A stretch of DNA of 64,000 bases. Source: Prochlorococcaceae cyanobacterium jk18x22bins.40 (GTDB lineage Bacteria > Cyanobacteriota > Cyanobacteriia > PCC-6307 > Cyanobiaceae). Within the stretch, counting starts at the first letter, position 1. Each line of letters begins with the position of its first letter. The DNA is taken from contig JAJDVL010000037.1 in assembly GCA_022826155.1 (NCBI GenBank), forward strand, positions 1 to 64,000, read 5' to 3'. The notes below the pieces were generated by a model, which ran no database searches, was not told where the DNA came from, and saw only the letters and a list, made by a program, of their open reading frames with translations. Of this stretch, positions 44,888 through 54,744 are shown piece after piece. Position numbers and translations under genes: made by a program.

Positions 44888-45744
44888 CGGTTGGGTGCGG
44901 TGGTGGGTGCGGAACAGGGCATGGCCAGCCGTGCAGCCAGTTGGGTGTGGAGGGCATGGCCGGCGCGATAGGCACTGATGTGCCCCTGGGGGAGGCATCC
45001 GGCCAAGGCCAGATCCCCGATCAAGTCCAGCAACTTGTGGCGTACGGGCTCGTTGGCGAAACGCAGGGGGGGATTGAGCCAGTGGCGGTCATCACACACC
45101 AGGGCATTGTGTAAATTTCCTCCCTTGATCAGGCCAGCAGAGCGTAGGGCGTCCAACTGGTTCTGCAGTCCGAAGGTGCGGGCTGGGGCCACCTGCTCCA
45201 CGAACTGCTCCGGTGTCAGTTCCACCTCGTAAAACTGCTGGCCGATGGCTTGCGAAGGGTAGTTGACCGCCACGCTGAATCGCAGGCCTTCATAGGGCAA
45301 CGCCAGCACATGGCTGTCACCAGCCTGTATACAGACCGTCTCGGGCACCACGGGCGGAGACCGTTGGCCATCCAGGGACTGGAGACCCACAGCAGCTACT
45401 GCCTCCACCCAGGGCAGGGCCGAACCGTCCAGCAGGGGAATTTCCTGTCCCTCCACGTGAATCTGCACGTCGCTGATGCCTATGCCTGTCAGGGCTGCCA
45501 GCAGGTGTTCCACGGTACGGACCAGACCCGTCGGCAGTTGCACTGCGGTGCAAAGACGCTGCTCCCGCACCAAGTGGTGGTGGAGGGGTACGGGAGAAGC
45601 GCCCATGAGACCCATGCTCAGCCCTCCTGACGTACCGGGAGTCAGGGTGACGCGGCTGACGAGACCACTGTGGAGGCCAATGCCGGCGAGGGAGACCTCG
45701 TCGGCAAGGGTCCAGCGGTTGTGATAGTCGGCAGGCCAGGGCAC
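44884..45744 (-). CDS. lpxC: UDP-3-O-acyl-N-acetylglucosamine deacetylase
   Basis: LpxC (286 residues) is the zinc deacetylase that commits the pathway to lipid [20 protein letters not shown], the zinc ligand His in [27 protein letters not shown] and the second metal site in [15 protein letters not shown] are visible. The start is GTG at 45744 ([17 protein letters not shown]), 12 bases after the bamA stop. The enzyme is the main regulated step in other bacteria. Confidence 0.94.
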   Translation of the reverse strand: MPWPADYHNRWTLADEVSLAGIGLHSGLVSRVTLTPGTSGGLSMGLMGASPVPLHHHLVREQRLCTAVQLPTGLVRTVEHLLAALTGIGISDVQIHVEGQEIPLLDGSALPWVEAVAAVGLQSLDGQRSPPVVPETVCIQAGDSHVLALPYEGLRFSVAVNYPSQAIGQQFYEVELTPEQFVEQVAPARTFGLQNQLDALRSAGLIKGGNLHNALVCDDRHWLNPPLRFANEPVRHKLLDLIGDLALAGCLPQGHISAYRAGHALHTQLAARLAMPCSAPTTAPNR

Positions 45745-45756
45745 GGTGCTGGCCTC

Positions 45757-48144
45757 CTAGAATTTCCAGCCCACGCCGAAGTTGAGGCCCCACTCGTCCT
45801 TGTGGTTGCCTTTGGCCACCTCCAGGCGCAGTGGTCCCAACGGTGTGTTAAGGACCGCACCGGCGCCATAGCTGAAACCACTGTCCGGCTTGTCCAGCAG
45901 TGCTCCGGGATTGCCGGTCACGTTCGACTGGGATTCGAGCACACTGCCGGCGTCGGTAAACAGTGCGCCACTGACAATCCCGAAGATGGGGAAGCGATAC
46001 TCCATGGACACTTCCCCGAAGGTGGTGCCAGGGCCGATGGCGCATTCCGAGAAGCCGCGGATGGAGGTGGAACCACCGAGGCAGAAGGATTCATAGGGTG
46101 GCGCATTCCCCAGAAGGGTGCCACCCGTCATCTGAAACGCCAATGTCTGAGGACAATCTTCCTCTTCTCCGGGTTCAGGACGGCAACCCCGATAGATTTT
46201 GAGCAGATTTACGGGAATAAAATGGGCGAAGCTCGCCTGGGATCGATTAAACGTTGGCGACCCTTTCCCCATGGAGATATATTGCTCTGTGGAGAAACTG
46301 GCAAAGTTCCCGCTCGTGGGATTAACCTTGTCATTCAAGGTGTTATAGAGAACACCAAGGCGCAAACCCGCTAAAATATTTTTTGACTCACAGTCATGAC
46401 CTACACAGAAGAAATCGTCGGTGGTCTCCTGATCCTTAGGGGGTCCCTTTGCGTAAGCCTTGGCCTCACCATCGGCATTCTGCACGGTGACTTGCTGAAA
46501 GGCCAGACCAGCGGAAGCCGTCCATTTGATGTCGTCAGCATGGGGGTTCCCTCCATTAAGAGGGCGGACAAACTGGAAGTTGGCCCCATTCCGCTGTAGA
46601 CGGACCGAGTCACCATCCGTCTGATAAAGGTTATGGATTTCAGGGTCGGGTCGCCTGCCAAGCTCGGAAGAGACCTCAGGATCATTGACATCGTTCGTCA
46701 AGAATACCCGGTTTGTCGTGGACGCTGGAGCCCGATGGTAATGCTCAACCACTCTGATATCGCTGCCCTCGTCACTCCGAAACTGCAGAGGGATTTCTCG
46801 ACTGAGAAAAACATTCATCCGAAATGCCGTGCGATAGGGATCACCTTTGATCCAGGGATCGTGGAAAGCAAGGTCCAGCAGCACGCCATATTGACCATAG
46901 GTGATCTGTGATGTTGTTCTCCAGGCTCGGCCAAGCAAGTTGTCTTCGCTAAAGGAAATCTGACCAAAGATTCCTTGAACATCGCTATAACCAAGCCCAC
47001 CAGAGAGGGAGCCTGTTTTGGCTTCCTGGATCTTCAAGACCAGATCCACAAGGCCAGGATCGCTGGGAATGGGCCGCAGGGAGACGTTGATGTCGGAAAA
47101 CAGACCTGTGCCATAGAGACGCTCCAGGTCCTGCTGCAGGGTGCGGCGGTTAAACTGGTCTCCCGATGTGGTGGACAACTCGCGGGTAATGACCCACGGC
47201 TTGGTGTCTCCGCGGATGGGCTCCCCGTCCGCGTCAGTGGTTTCGCCAGCGTCATCCGTGAAGGCAATCTCGATGTCCGCTACCCTGCCTTCACGAACCG
47301 TGAGGACAATCACCCCCTGCGGGGTGATGCGCGTTGGCCCCAACACCCTGGCCAGGGAGTAGCCCTGCTCGGCATACCATTCTTCCAGCCTGGTCAGGCG
47401 GTCCTGCAGGGCCACCAGGTTGATGGTTTGGCCCTGGTCTTCCGCGAAGGTGGCCTGCAACACATCCTCCGGCAGCAGCACGTTCTGCTCCTCCAACTCC
47501 ACGGCGCTCAGAACCGGGTTGGGGGTGACCGTCACCTCCAGGCGCACCCCCAGGGGGCCGTCGGTGGGACTGACCCGCACGTCACTGAACCAGCCCGTGG
47601 CATAGATGGCGGTCAGATCTCTCTCCAGTTGGGAGCGGGTTGTGCTTCCACCGGGCCGCACCTCAATGGCGTCGTAGGCGATGGTCTCAAGGCGGTTCCG
47701 TTCCGGGTGATCCGCCAGGCCCACGATGACCACTTCGGCGATGAGCACCTGCTGTTCGGGGGCAATGTCCTGAACGGCTCCGGAAGGGGCCTCCTGGGGG
47801 AGAATCCGCTCCCGGCCAGGATCATTTCGGTCCTCCTCCTGGGTTGCAGCCGACGGGTCCGTGGCCTCCCCCTCTTCCGGTGCATCCTGGGCCAAGTTCA
47901 GGCTATCAGGGGCCTGGGCCGTTCGGCCCTTGACGGCATCCCCGCCCAAGGCCGCGGGCCGCAACTGGGCAAGCCAACGGGCTTGGGCGAAGGATGGCGT
48001 GGGCAGTGCCGTACCGAAGAGTCCCGTGGCGGAAAGGGCGGCCAGCAGGATGGGGGCACGGCGAGGCTGGGAGCAACTCATCACGGAAGACCACAGAACC
48101 ATGGGATTGAACATGCTTGACGGACGTGGTTTGACCCGAGTCAT
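45757..48144 (-). CDS. bamA: Outer membrane protein assembly factor BamA/Omp85
   Basis: This 795-residue Omp85 protein inserts beta-barrel proteins into the outer membrane. A signal peptide (PILLAALSATGLFGTALPTPSFAQA) is followed by an acidic low-complexity stretch and POTRA domains from about residue 130 (VLIAEVVIVGLADHPERN; LPEDVLQATFAEDQGQTI; DQFNRRTLQQDLERLYGTGLF). The C-terminal barrel from about residue 390 contains GLGYSDVQGIFGQISFSE, the conserved RGF motif in GGSTSIRGFSE and a terminal aromatic (GVGWKF). The ATG at 48144 overlaps the purC stop. Internal ATGs (48114, 48081) would still leave the signal peptide. The long middle loops are more AT-rich than the rest. Confidence 0.94.
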   Translation of the reverse strand: MTRVKPRPSSMFNPMVLWSSVMSCSQPRRAPILLAALSATGLFGTALPTPSFAQARWLAQLRPAALGGDAVKGRTAQAPDSLNLAQDAPEEGEATDPSAATQEEDRNDPGRERILPQEAPSGAVQDIAPEQQVLIAEVVIVGLADHPERNRLETIAYDAIEVRPGGSTTRSQLERDLTAIYATGWFSDVRVSPTDGPLGVRLEVTVTPNPVLSAVELEEQNVLLPEDVLQATFAEDQGQTINLVALQDRLTRLEEWYAEQGYSLARVLGPTRITPQGVIVLTVREGRVADIEIAFTDDAGETTDADGEPIRGDTKPWVITRELSTTSGDQFNRRTLQQDLERLYGTGLFSDINVSLRPIPSDPGLVDLVLKIQEAKTGSLSGGLGYSDVQGIFGQISFSEDNLLGRAWRTTSQITYGQYGVLLDLAFHDPWIKGDPYRTAFRMNVFLSREIPLQFRSDEGSDIRVVEHYHRAPASTTNRVFLTNDVNDPEVSSELGRRPDPEIHNLYQTDGDSVRLQRNGANFQFVRPLNGGNPHADDIKWTASAGLAFQQVTVQNADGEAKAYAKGPPKDQETTDDFFCVGHDCESKNILAGLRLGVLYNTLNDKVNPTSGNFASFSTEQYISMGKGSPTFNRSQASFAHFIPVNLLKIYRGCRPEPGEEEDCPQTLAFQMTGGTLLGNAPPYESFCLGGSTSIRGFSECAIGPGTTFGEVSMEYRFPIFGIVSGALFTDAGSVLESQSNVTGNPGALLDKPDSGFSYGAGAVLNTPLGPLRLEVAKGNHKDEWGLNFGVGWKF

Positions 48145-48920
48145 AACCTGACCCTGGAGTCAGAGTGCCGGGGCTTGAGATCAAGCGCCTGGAGGCGTTG
48201 ATTGACGGTCCTGTAGGCATCAACCAGTCCACCAAGGCCCTGACGAAATCTGTCTTTATCCAGGATACGCTCCGAGCTGTCGGGGCTCTGCCGCTGATCC
48301 CAGAGACGGCAATTGTCCGGGCTGAGTTCATCGGCCAACAGCAGTTGACCCGAGGAGTCCCGGCCAAACTCCAGTTTCAGGTCCACCAGATCCAGGTCAA
48401 TACAGCCCAAGGCCTGATGCAAGGCGCTGTTCACTTGACGGGCCATGGTCTCCAACTGCATCCGCTCCTGTGGGGTGATGATGTTCAAGACGGCCAGTCT
48501 GGCCTCACTGAGGAAGGGATCCCCCAAGGCGTCGTCCTTAAAATAAACATCCAGCAGGGGCGGCGCCAGTGGTTGCCCCGCAACGATGGGAAGCTGCCGC
48601 AACAGAGAGCCCGCCGCACGGTTCCGCAGGACCACTTCCAGAGGAATCATGCGCAGGGACCGGACCAGCATCCACCCATTCCCCAGCAGTCCCCGGAAAT
48701 GGGTGGGCAGCCCCCCCTGCTCCAGCAGGGTGAAGAGTTGGGATGAAATCCGGCAATTGAGCCGGCCTTTACCCGGCACGTGAACCTGGTGCCGACCGTT
48801 GGCTGCGGTGGCCGTGTCCTTGAACTCCACAGCGCAAAGCCGGGGATCGGCTGTGGCATACAATCTCTTGGCCTTTCCTTCATGGAGCAGGGGGCCAAGA
48901 ACAGGGGTGGGGGTATCCAT
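48141..48920 (-). CDS. purC: Phosphoribosylaminoimidazole-succinocarboxamide synthase
   Basis: PurC (259 residues) condenses CAIR with aspartate in purine synthesis. LLHEGKAKRLYATADPRL, FKDTATAANGRHQVHVPGKG, LEVVLRNRAAGSLLRQ and LADELSPDNCRLWD are all conserved. The ATG at 48920 is preferred over a GTG at 48929. It is the first gene of the leftward purC-bamA-lpx string and is divergent from purD. About 80 bases separate the two starts and must hold both promoters. Confidence 0.94.
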   Translation of the reverse strand: MDTPTPVLGPLLHEGKAKRLYATADPRLCAVEFKDTATAANGRHQVHVPGKGRLNCRISSQLFTLLEQGGLPTHFRGLLGNGWMLVRSLRMIPLEVVLRNRAAGSLLRQLPIVAGQPLAPPLLDVYFKDDALGDPFLSEARLAVLNIITPQERMQLETMARQVNSALHQALGCIDLDLVDLKLEFGRDSSGQLLLADELSPDNCRLWDQRQSPDSSERILDKDRFRQGLGGLVDAYRTVNQRLQALDLKPRHSDSRVRL

Positions 48921-48999
48921 GGTCAGCACATGCAGCGTCAGGCCGGGGAAACCACACTAAGAGGCAGCATCTCTACTCACCGGCGAAGACTCCAAATCC

Positions 49000-50301
49000 A
49001 TGACTGCAAACATCCTGGTGATTGGCTCGGGGGGGCGTGAACATTCTCTGGCCTGGGCCTTGGCCAGAAGTCCAGGGGTCCGGAAGGTTTGGGTAGCGCC
49101 AGGCAACGGGGGCATGGTCAGTGCCCCCACAGGGGGGGCGGCGGCCATTGCCCCCGTTGCCTCGGTGGCTGCAGAAGACAGGACGGCTATCCTCAGACTG
49201 TGTCAAGACAAGGCCATCACGCTGGTGGTCATTGGCCCCGAGGCGCTTCTGGCGGCAGGGCTGGCGGATGATCTGCGGGCCCACGGCCTGGCGGTGTTCG
49301 GCCCTGGCGCGGACGGGGCCAGGCTGGAGGCCAGCAAAGCCTGGGCCAAGCAACTCATGACCCAAGCCGGTGTGCCCACCGCCCCCAGTTGGGTGGTGAC
49401 CAGCCGGACGGAAGCATTGGATCTGCTCCACCGCCGGGGGCGTCCTCTGGTGGTGAAAGCCGACGGGCTGGCAGCAGGGAAAGGGGTGACGGTGGCCAGC
49501 ACCATGTCTGAGGCCGAAGCTGCTGTGGATCGGTCCTTCGCCGGGGCTTTTGGCCGCGCCGGGGAGCAGCTTGTGCTGGAGGAGCGCCTGGAAGGCTCGG
49601 AGGTGTCGGTGCTTGCCCTCTGTGATGGCCAGGATCTGGTGCTGCTCCCCCCTGCCCAGGACCACAAGCGCATTGGCGAAGGGGACACCGGACCCAACAC
49701 CGGCGGCATGGGGGCCTACGCGCCGGTTCCGTTCCTGGATCAGCAGGACCTGGAGCACATGCGCAGCACCATTTTCCTACCGGTGTTGGCGGCGCTTCAG
49801 GCTCGGGGCATCGACTACCGCGGCGTCATCTATGCGGGCATGATGCTCACAGCCACAGGACCCATGGTGATTGAGTTCAACTGCCGCTTTGGCGATCCGG
49901 AGTGTCAGTGCCTTTTGCCCCTGCTGGAGGGTAACCTGGCTGCCGTGCTCCAGGCCTGTGCCCTGGGTCAACTGGGGGAGGCCCCGCCTCTGATCATCCG
50001 GAGTTCCGCAGCCTGTGCCTGTGTGGTGGCTGCCGCCGAAGGCTATCCGGGTCCCGTTCGCCGTGGGGATCCCATCACGGACACTGGCCGCCCGGAGTCC
50101 CGAAGTATGGTGTTTTACGCTGGTGTGAAGCGTGCGGAAACAGGACAACTCCAGACCGCCGGAGGGCGCGTCCTGGCCAGCGTGGGGCTTGGTGACGATA
50201 TTGACCAGGCTTTTGACCAGGCCTACGCCCGCTTGGACCAAATTGACTACGCTGGCAAAACGGTCCGGTCCGATATTGGCCACCAGGTGCGTCGACGTTG
50301 A
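49000..50301 (+). CDS. purD: Phosphoribosylamine-glycine ligase
   Basis: PurD (433 residues) is the ATP-grasp enzyme that joins glycine to phosphoribosylamine in purine synthesis. ILVIGSGGREHSLAWALA, LVVKADGLAAGKGVTVAST, GDTGPNTGGMGAYAP and VIEFNCRFGDPECQCLLPLL are diagnostic. The purD-nblS order is common among cyanobacteria. nblS follows 31 bases after the stop. Confidence 0.96.
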   Translation: MTANILVIGSGGREHSLAWALARSPGVRKVWVAPGNGGMVSAPTGGAAAIAPVASVAAEDRTAILRLCQDKAITLVVIGPEALLAAGLADDLRAHGLAVFGPGADGARLEASKAWAKQLMTQAGVPTAPSWVVTSRTEALDLLHRRGRPLVVKADGLAAGKGVTVASTMSEAEAAVDRSFAGAFGRAGEQLVLEERLEGSEVSVLALCDGQDLVLLPPAQDHKRIGEGDTGPNTGGMGAYAPVPFLDQQDLEHMRSTIFLPVLAALQARGIDYRGVIYAGMMLTATGPMVIEFNCRFGDPECQCLLPLLEGNLAAVLQACALGQLGEAPPLIIRSSAACACVVAAAEGYPGPVRRGDPITDTGRPESRSMVFYAGVKRAETGQLQTAGGRVLASVGLGDDIDQAFDQAYARLDQIDYAGKTVRSDIGHQVRRR

Positions 50302-50332
50302 GAAGCACCGCAGTTGAAGAAAGCATCACGTC

Positions 50333-52348
50333 ATGGACACCCTGAAAGCGCTGCTGACTGCGTTGCGGCAGTGGTGGTCGGAGTTCACGCTTCAAGCCAA
50401 GCTGCTGGCCCTGTCTACCCTCGTGGTGAGCCTCATCATGACGGGGCTCACGTTCTTCTCCCTGTCTTCCATTCAGGCGGATGCCCGCCTCAGCGACACC
50501 CGCTATGCCCGGGACGTGGGCCTGCTGCTGGCCGCCAACGTGACGTCCCTGGTGGCGGAAGGGCAGGACCGTCAGTTGATTACCGTGGCCAACCGCTTCT
50601 GGCAGCAAAGCAACAGCATCCGCTACATCCTGTTTGCCGACCCCGACGGGGTGATCTACCTGAGCCTGCCCCTCGACAACACGGACGAGGACAGCGCCCT
50701 GCTTTTGAGGCGCCGCCTGGAATTGCCGGACAGCGTTTATGACCACGGGGAAGATCCCCTGGTGCGTCAGCACCTGTCCCCCGATGGGCAGGTCACGGAC
50801 GTATTTGTGCCCTTGACGGCCAACGGGCAACGCCTTGGCGTCGTGGCTTTGGGCCTCAACCCCAATGAAGTGGTGCTCAATACAACGGCCTTGACCCGCA
50901 AGGTAACCATTGCCGTGTTTATCGCCATCTGGGTGCTGGTGATTTTGGGAGCTGTGTTCAATGCCCTTACCATCACCCATCCCATCAAGGCATTGCTCCA
51001 CGGGGTGCGCAAAATCACCGCCGGCCAGTTTTCCACCCGCATTGCCTTGCCCATGGGCGGTGAACTGGTGGAGTTACTGGAGGGATTTAACGCCATGGCC
51101 AGCCAGCTTGAGGCGTACAAGGCGGCCAACATCGAGGAGCTGAAGGTGGCCCAGGCCCAGCAGCAGTCCCTCATCGCCACCATGGCGGATGGGGCCATGC
51201 TGCTTGACGACCGGGGTTGCGTGGTGCTGGCCAACCCCACCTCCCAGCGGTTGTTCCGCTGGGAGGCCCGCAAGCTGGTGGGGGAGCCGCTGGTGAATCT
51301 GCTGCCCGAGTCCTTGTTGATGGACGTGGGGGAAGCCCTGCAGCAGGTGTTGGCGGGTGAATATGCCACCAGGGACATCCGTTGCAGCTTCGGGTCCCCC
51401 AACCGCACCCTGCGCATTGTGCTGGTGGCGGTTACGGACACGGATCCCAGCAGCAAGGTCCTCAAGGGGGTCACCGTCACCCTGCAGGACCTGAGCCGGG
51501 AAGTGGAGCTCAATGCGGCCAAAAGCCGCTTTATCAGCAACGTGTCCCATGAGTTGCGGACACCGCTGTTCAACATCAAGACCTACGTGGAAACCCTTCA
51601 TGATTTGTGGACGCAAATCAGCGACGAGGAGCGCAGCGAATTCCTGGCCACAGCCAACGCGGAAACCGACCGCCTGACCCGGCTGGTCAACGACGTGCTG
51701 GATCTTTCCCGCCTGGAGTCGGGTCAGGAGTTTCGTTTTGAACCCATGGAACTGCGCCCGGCCTTGGAGCAGACCCTGCGCAACTACCGCCTCAACGCCT
51801 CGGACAAGGGGGTGCGACTGCTGTGCGAGGTGGAGCCCGGCCTGCCCCGGGTGCGGGCCAACTTCGATCTTTTGCTGCAGGTGCTGGACAACCTGGTGGG
51901 CAACGCACTCAAATTTACGCCGTCCGGCGGCGCCGTCTGCCTCCGGGCCTACCTGTGGCCCGATTCCTGTCCGGTGCCGGAATTGAGCGCCGTGGTCACC
52001 ATCAACGACCTCACTTCCCGGCTGCCACGGTTGCGGGTGGAGGTGTCCGACACGGGATGCGGGATGAGCGAGTCGGATCAGGCCCAGATCTTTGAGCGGT
52101 TCTATCGGGCGGAGAACACGGTTCACACGGAACAGGGGACTGGTCTTGGCCTGGCCATTGTGCGCAACATCATGGAGAAACAGGGCAGTGTCCCCAAGCT
52201 GGTGAGCAAGCCCGGCGTGGGCACCACCTTCTGGTTTGAACTGCCCTTGGAGGGCAGCGACGACGACGAGCTGGCCCTCCTGGCGGAGCGGGTCCAGGCG
52301 GACACCGCCACCACCAGCAAAATCACTCCGCAGCGTCGCTCAGGCTGA
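50333..52348 (+). CDS. nblS: Sensor histidine kinase NblS (Hik33/DspA)
   Basis: NblS (671 residues) is the essential cyanobacterial kinase that controls light, nutrient and cold responses, including hli genes and phycobilisome breakdown. Two transmembrane helices (about residues 21-46 and 189-211) flank an extracytoplasmic sensor loop. HAMP (from ITHPIKALLHGVRKITAGQF), PAS (about 280-385), HisKA with FISNVSHELRTPLFNIKTYV (phospho-His near residue 405) and HATPase_c (NLVGNALKFTP, DTGCGM, GTGLGLAIV) follow. Its length is typical. The last 26 bases overlap convergent kaiC. Confidence 0.93.
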   Translation: MDTLKALLTALRQWWSEFTLQAKLLALSTLVVSLIMTGLTFFSLSSIQADARLSDTRYARDVGLLLAANVTSLVAEGQDRQLITVANRFWQQSNSIRYILFADPDGVIYLSLPLDNTDEDSALLLRRRLELPDSVYDHGEDPLVRQHLSPDGQVTDVFVPLTANGQRLGVVALGLNPNEVVLNTTALTRKVTIAVFIAIWVLVILGAVFNALTITHPIKALLHGVRKITAGQFSTRIALPMGGELVELLEGFNAMASQLEAYKAANIEELKVAQAQQQSLIATMADGAMLLDDRGCVVLANPTSQRLFRWEARKLVGEPLVNLLPESLLMDVGEALQQVLAGEYATRDIRCSFGSPNRTLRIVLVAVTDTDPSSKVLKGVTVTLQDLSREVELNAAKSRFISNVSHELRTPLFNIKTYVETLHDLWTQISDEERSEFLATANAETDRLTRLVNDVLDLSRLESGQEFRFEPMELRPALEQTLRNYRLNASDKGVRLLCEVEPGLPRVRANFDLLLQVLDNLVGNALKFTPSGGAVCLRAYLWPDSCPVPELSAVVTINDLTSRLPRLRVEVSDTGCGMSESDQAQIFERFYRAENTVHTEQGTGLGLAIVRNIMEKQGSVPKLVSKPGVGTTFWFELPLEGSDDDELALLAERVQADTATTSKITPQRRSG

Positions 52349-53876
52349 CAATGCGGCCAAGGCTTTGGCGCTCATCATCGCTGATGCGGCTGGGGATCCC
52401 GCTGATAATCCGCTCAAAGTCCTTGAAGGAGTCCTTGATCTCGGCCCCCGTGCTGCTAATGAGGAATTCACGGATGCCCTTGTCATGCCAGGAACCGCGC
52501 ATCTTGAATACGTTGATGGCCCGCGACATTTCACCGCGGATCTCCACGTACTGCAGCAGCAGGATTGAATCGGTAATGGTGGAGATGTGGGAGTCGGTGA
52601 TGGAATGGCTACCCATGAACTCTTCGGAGGTGTTGGTGAAAAGCCCGGTGATTTCCTCCTGCTTCACGTAGCCGGTGACCCCAATGACGAACTGGCGAAA
52701 GGCGTTTTGACTCACGCCCCGGGCCAGGGCCGAGAGGGAGTCGATGGCCATCCGGGTGGGCTTGAACTGCCCAATGGCGGTCTTGATGATCTGAAGGTGG
52801 TCCTCCAGACCCGTGGATTCGGGATAGGCGCAGATGATCTTGATGAGCCCGTTCTGCTCCATCTGCTCGAAATCCATGCCCCAGCTTGTGGCGTTGCGCA
52901 TCAACTGGGCGCGGGACTCCTCATAGGCAAAGAGGATGGCCCGTTCTTTCATCTGGTAGGCGTCTTCCAGGAACTTGCTCACCAGCAGAGTTTTGCCGGT
53001 ACCTGTGGGTCCGGTGGCCAGGATGATGGAATCCTTGAAAAAGCCGCCGCCGCACATCTGGTCCAGGCGGGGGATCCCCGAACTAATGCGGGTGTTGGAG
53101 GAGCGGGACGTGAGCCGCATGGCCCCCAGAGCAAAGACGTTGATCCCCTGTACCCCGATGGTGAAGGGAAACTCCCCCTTCATATGGCTGGTGCCCCGCA
53201 GCTTGAGGATTTCACAGGTGCGCCGGCGCCGCTCCCCCTCCAGCACGTTCCGCAGGATGACCACGTTGTCGGAGACAAACTCCTCCACCCCGTAACGGGC
53301 GATGGGACCGTACTCGTCAATGCGTTCCGTGGTCATTACGGTAGTCACCCCGATTTCCTTGAGCCGGGCGATCATGCGGAACACTTCCAGGCGAACCACC
53401 GAGACAGCATCGTATTGCTGAAAGACCGCTGTCACGGAGTCAATGGCCACCCGTTTGGCCTTGTACTTGCGGATGGCGTAGTTGATGCGCTCAATCAGGC
53501 CGGACAAGTCAAAGCTGCCGGCCATATCCTGGCCTTCCGGGTTGGGAGAGGCATCCAGCACAAAGAGCTTATCCTGCTGCACCAACTCCTGGAGAGACCA
53601 GCCGAAGCTGCTGGCGTTGCGCAGGATATCAACGGGCGACTCCTCGAAGGTGACAAAGATCCCCGGCTCCCCGAACTGTTTGATGCCGTTGTAGAGAAAG
53701 TGGAGCGAGAACACGGTCTTGCCCGTGCCGGAGGTGCCGCTAATGAGGGTGGCGCGACCCGTGGGCAGTCCCCCATGGCAGATATCGTCAAAGCCATCAA
53801 TGCCGGTGGGCACCTTCTGAACATGACCGAACCCCTGGCTACGGGGATCCGGTAGGGAGGAAAGCTGACTGGTCAT
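52323..53876 (-). CDS. kaiC: Circadian clock protein KaiC
   Basis: KaiC (517 residues) is the hexameric, double-domain clock ATPase and autokinase. The CI domain has Walker A GTSGTGKTVFSLHF and the catalytic-Glu pair TFEESP. The CII domain has GPTGTGKTLLVSKF and AYEESRAQ. The two autophosphorylation residues lie in SHISTITDS as adjacent Ser-Thr, as in Synechococcus elongatus. The C-terminal tail (DSFKDFERIISGIPSRIS) that KaiA grips is retained. I chose the ATG at 53876, four bases after the kaiB stop. Confidence 0.97.
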   Translation of the reverse strand: MTSQLSSLPDPRSQGFGHVQKVPTGIDGFDDICHGGLPTGRATLISGTSGTGKTVFSLHFLYNGIKQFGEPGIFVTFEESPVDILRNASSFGWSLQELVQQDKLFVLDASPNPEGQDMAGSFDLSGLIERINYAIRKYKAKRVAIDSVTAVFQQYDAVSVVRLEVFRMIARLKEIGVTTVMTTERIDEYGPIARYGVEEFVSDNVVILRNVLEGERRRRTCEILKLRGTSHMKGEFPFTIGVQGINVFALGAMRLTSRSSNTRISSGIPRLDQMCGGGFFKDSIILATGPTGTGKTLLVSKFLEDAYQMKERAILFAYEESRAQLMRNATSWGMDFEQMEQNGLIKIICAYPESTGLEDHLQIIKTAIGQFKPTRMAIDSLSALARGVSQNAFRQFVIGVTGYVKQEEITGLFTNTSEEFMGSHSITDSHISTITDSILLLQYVEIRGEMSRAINVFKMRGSWHDKGIREFLISSTGAEIKDSFKDFERIISGIPSRISDDERQSLGRIVSLSDAAE

Positions 53877-53880
53877 GGCC

Positions 53881-54213
53881 TCAGATTGCCTCTTCCGAGC
53901 CAGAATGCAACACATCCTCGGTGGTCAATTCCTCGAAAAGCAGATCCAGACCGATGAGGACGCGCTGGCGGTCCGAGAGATCGCCGATGATGCGCCGCAC
54001 CGGGGGGGGCAAAATTTTCGACAAGGTTGGCGTGGCAAGGATTTTATCTTCTTCGGCAAGCTGGGGATTTTTCAGTACGTCAATCACCTTGAGGGCATAG
54101 ACGCCTTTGAACTCTGTTTCCAGGATGTCCCGCAGGGTTTTGAGCGCTCGCATGGAGTTGGGTGTGTTGCCCGCCACGTAAAGCTTGAGAATGTAGGTTT
54201 TGCGAGGGCTCAT
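53881..54213 (-). CDS. kaiB: Circadian clock protein KaiB
   Basis: KaiB (110 residues) binds phosphorylated KaiC through its fold-switched form and sequesters Kai[41 protein letters not shown] and [20 protein letters not shown] are nearly invariant in the family. The tail is acidic as usual. Its ATG overlaps the kaiA stop (ATGA), so it is translated together with kaiA. Confidence 0.97.
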   Translation of the reverse strand: MSPRKTYILKLYVAGNTPNSMRALKTLRDILETEFKGVYALKVIDVLKNPQLAEEDKILATPTLSKILPPPVRRIIGDLSDRQRVLIGLDLLFEELTTEDVLHSGSEEAI

Positions 54214-54596
54214 CGAGCGGTTTCCGGTGATCTGGTCGGATGGGGGCTGGAGGGACCCAGGGCCATGGCGTGGCGGTATCGCTCGTTCAAGCGTGCCATG
54301 GCTTCAATGAGAGCCAAGCGGTAATCCTTCAGGAACGCGGTGCTGTGCCCTTCCATTCTGAGTTGGGTGGCCAACTGGTCCATGACCTGAACGTGGATCT
54401 TTACCAGCAGTTGGGCCGGCACGTCCGCAGAGAACGCAACGGAGACCACCTGCTCCAGCGTCTCGTCCACGGCGTCCCCCTGGCCCAGGTAGACCTTCAG
54501 CAACACCTGGTAACGCTGCCTGAGGCCCTGCAGCACCGCCTGCTGATCCGGCTTCGACAGGTTGCACAGAAAATCGCGACGATTCCGTTCCACCAT
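54210..54596 (-). CDS. kaiA: N-terminally truncated clock protein KaiA (C-terminal domain only)
   Basis: KaiA stimulates KaiC autophosphorylation. Only its C-terminal four-helix domain is encoded here, 128 residues from ATG 54596, where full-length KaiA is about 280-300. Readable pieces are [40 protein letters not shown] and [20 protein letters not shown], which align with the dimer and KaiC-tail-binding part of S. elongatus KaiA. The N-terminal pseudo-receiver domain is absent, and divergent rplU starts only about 150 bases upstream, so there is no room for it. ATG 54596 has GAGG four bases before it; an ATG at 54647 would add 17 residues. The frame is otherwise intact. Some filamentous cyanobacteria also have short KaiA, and Prochlorococcus has lost it. 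Confidence 0.88.
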   Translation of the reverse strand: MVERNRRDFLCNLSKPDQQAVLQGLRQRYQVLLKVYLGQGDAVDETLEQVVSVAFSADVPAQLLVKIHVQVMDQLATQLRMEGHSTAFLKDYRLALIEAMARLNERYRHAMALGPSSPHPTRSPETAR

Positions 54597-54744
54597 TGCC
54601 TCAACGCTCCACCGGCCAGGACAAGGCAGCACCAACTGTGGACGCATCAATTCTAGGGTGTAGACTCTTCTTTTACCGGTCAGCACGTTTGGCTTGCAAT
54701 GGGGCTTGTTCGCGAGCCCAGCAAAGCTGTGCCAATTCTCGTCC

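Noticed and set aside
46975-48120. 381-codon open frame opposite bamA
   Set aside because: Antisense to the signal peptide and POTRA region of bamA; no start signal or domain.
52587-53855. 422-codon open frame opposite kaiC
   Set aside because: Antisense to kaiC; no family and a composition typical of a complement strand.
54597-54744. Search for remnants of the KaiA N-terminal domain
   Set aside because: The frame continues for about 50 codons, but the translation has no similarity to the pseudo-receiver domain and merges into the rplU promoter region.
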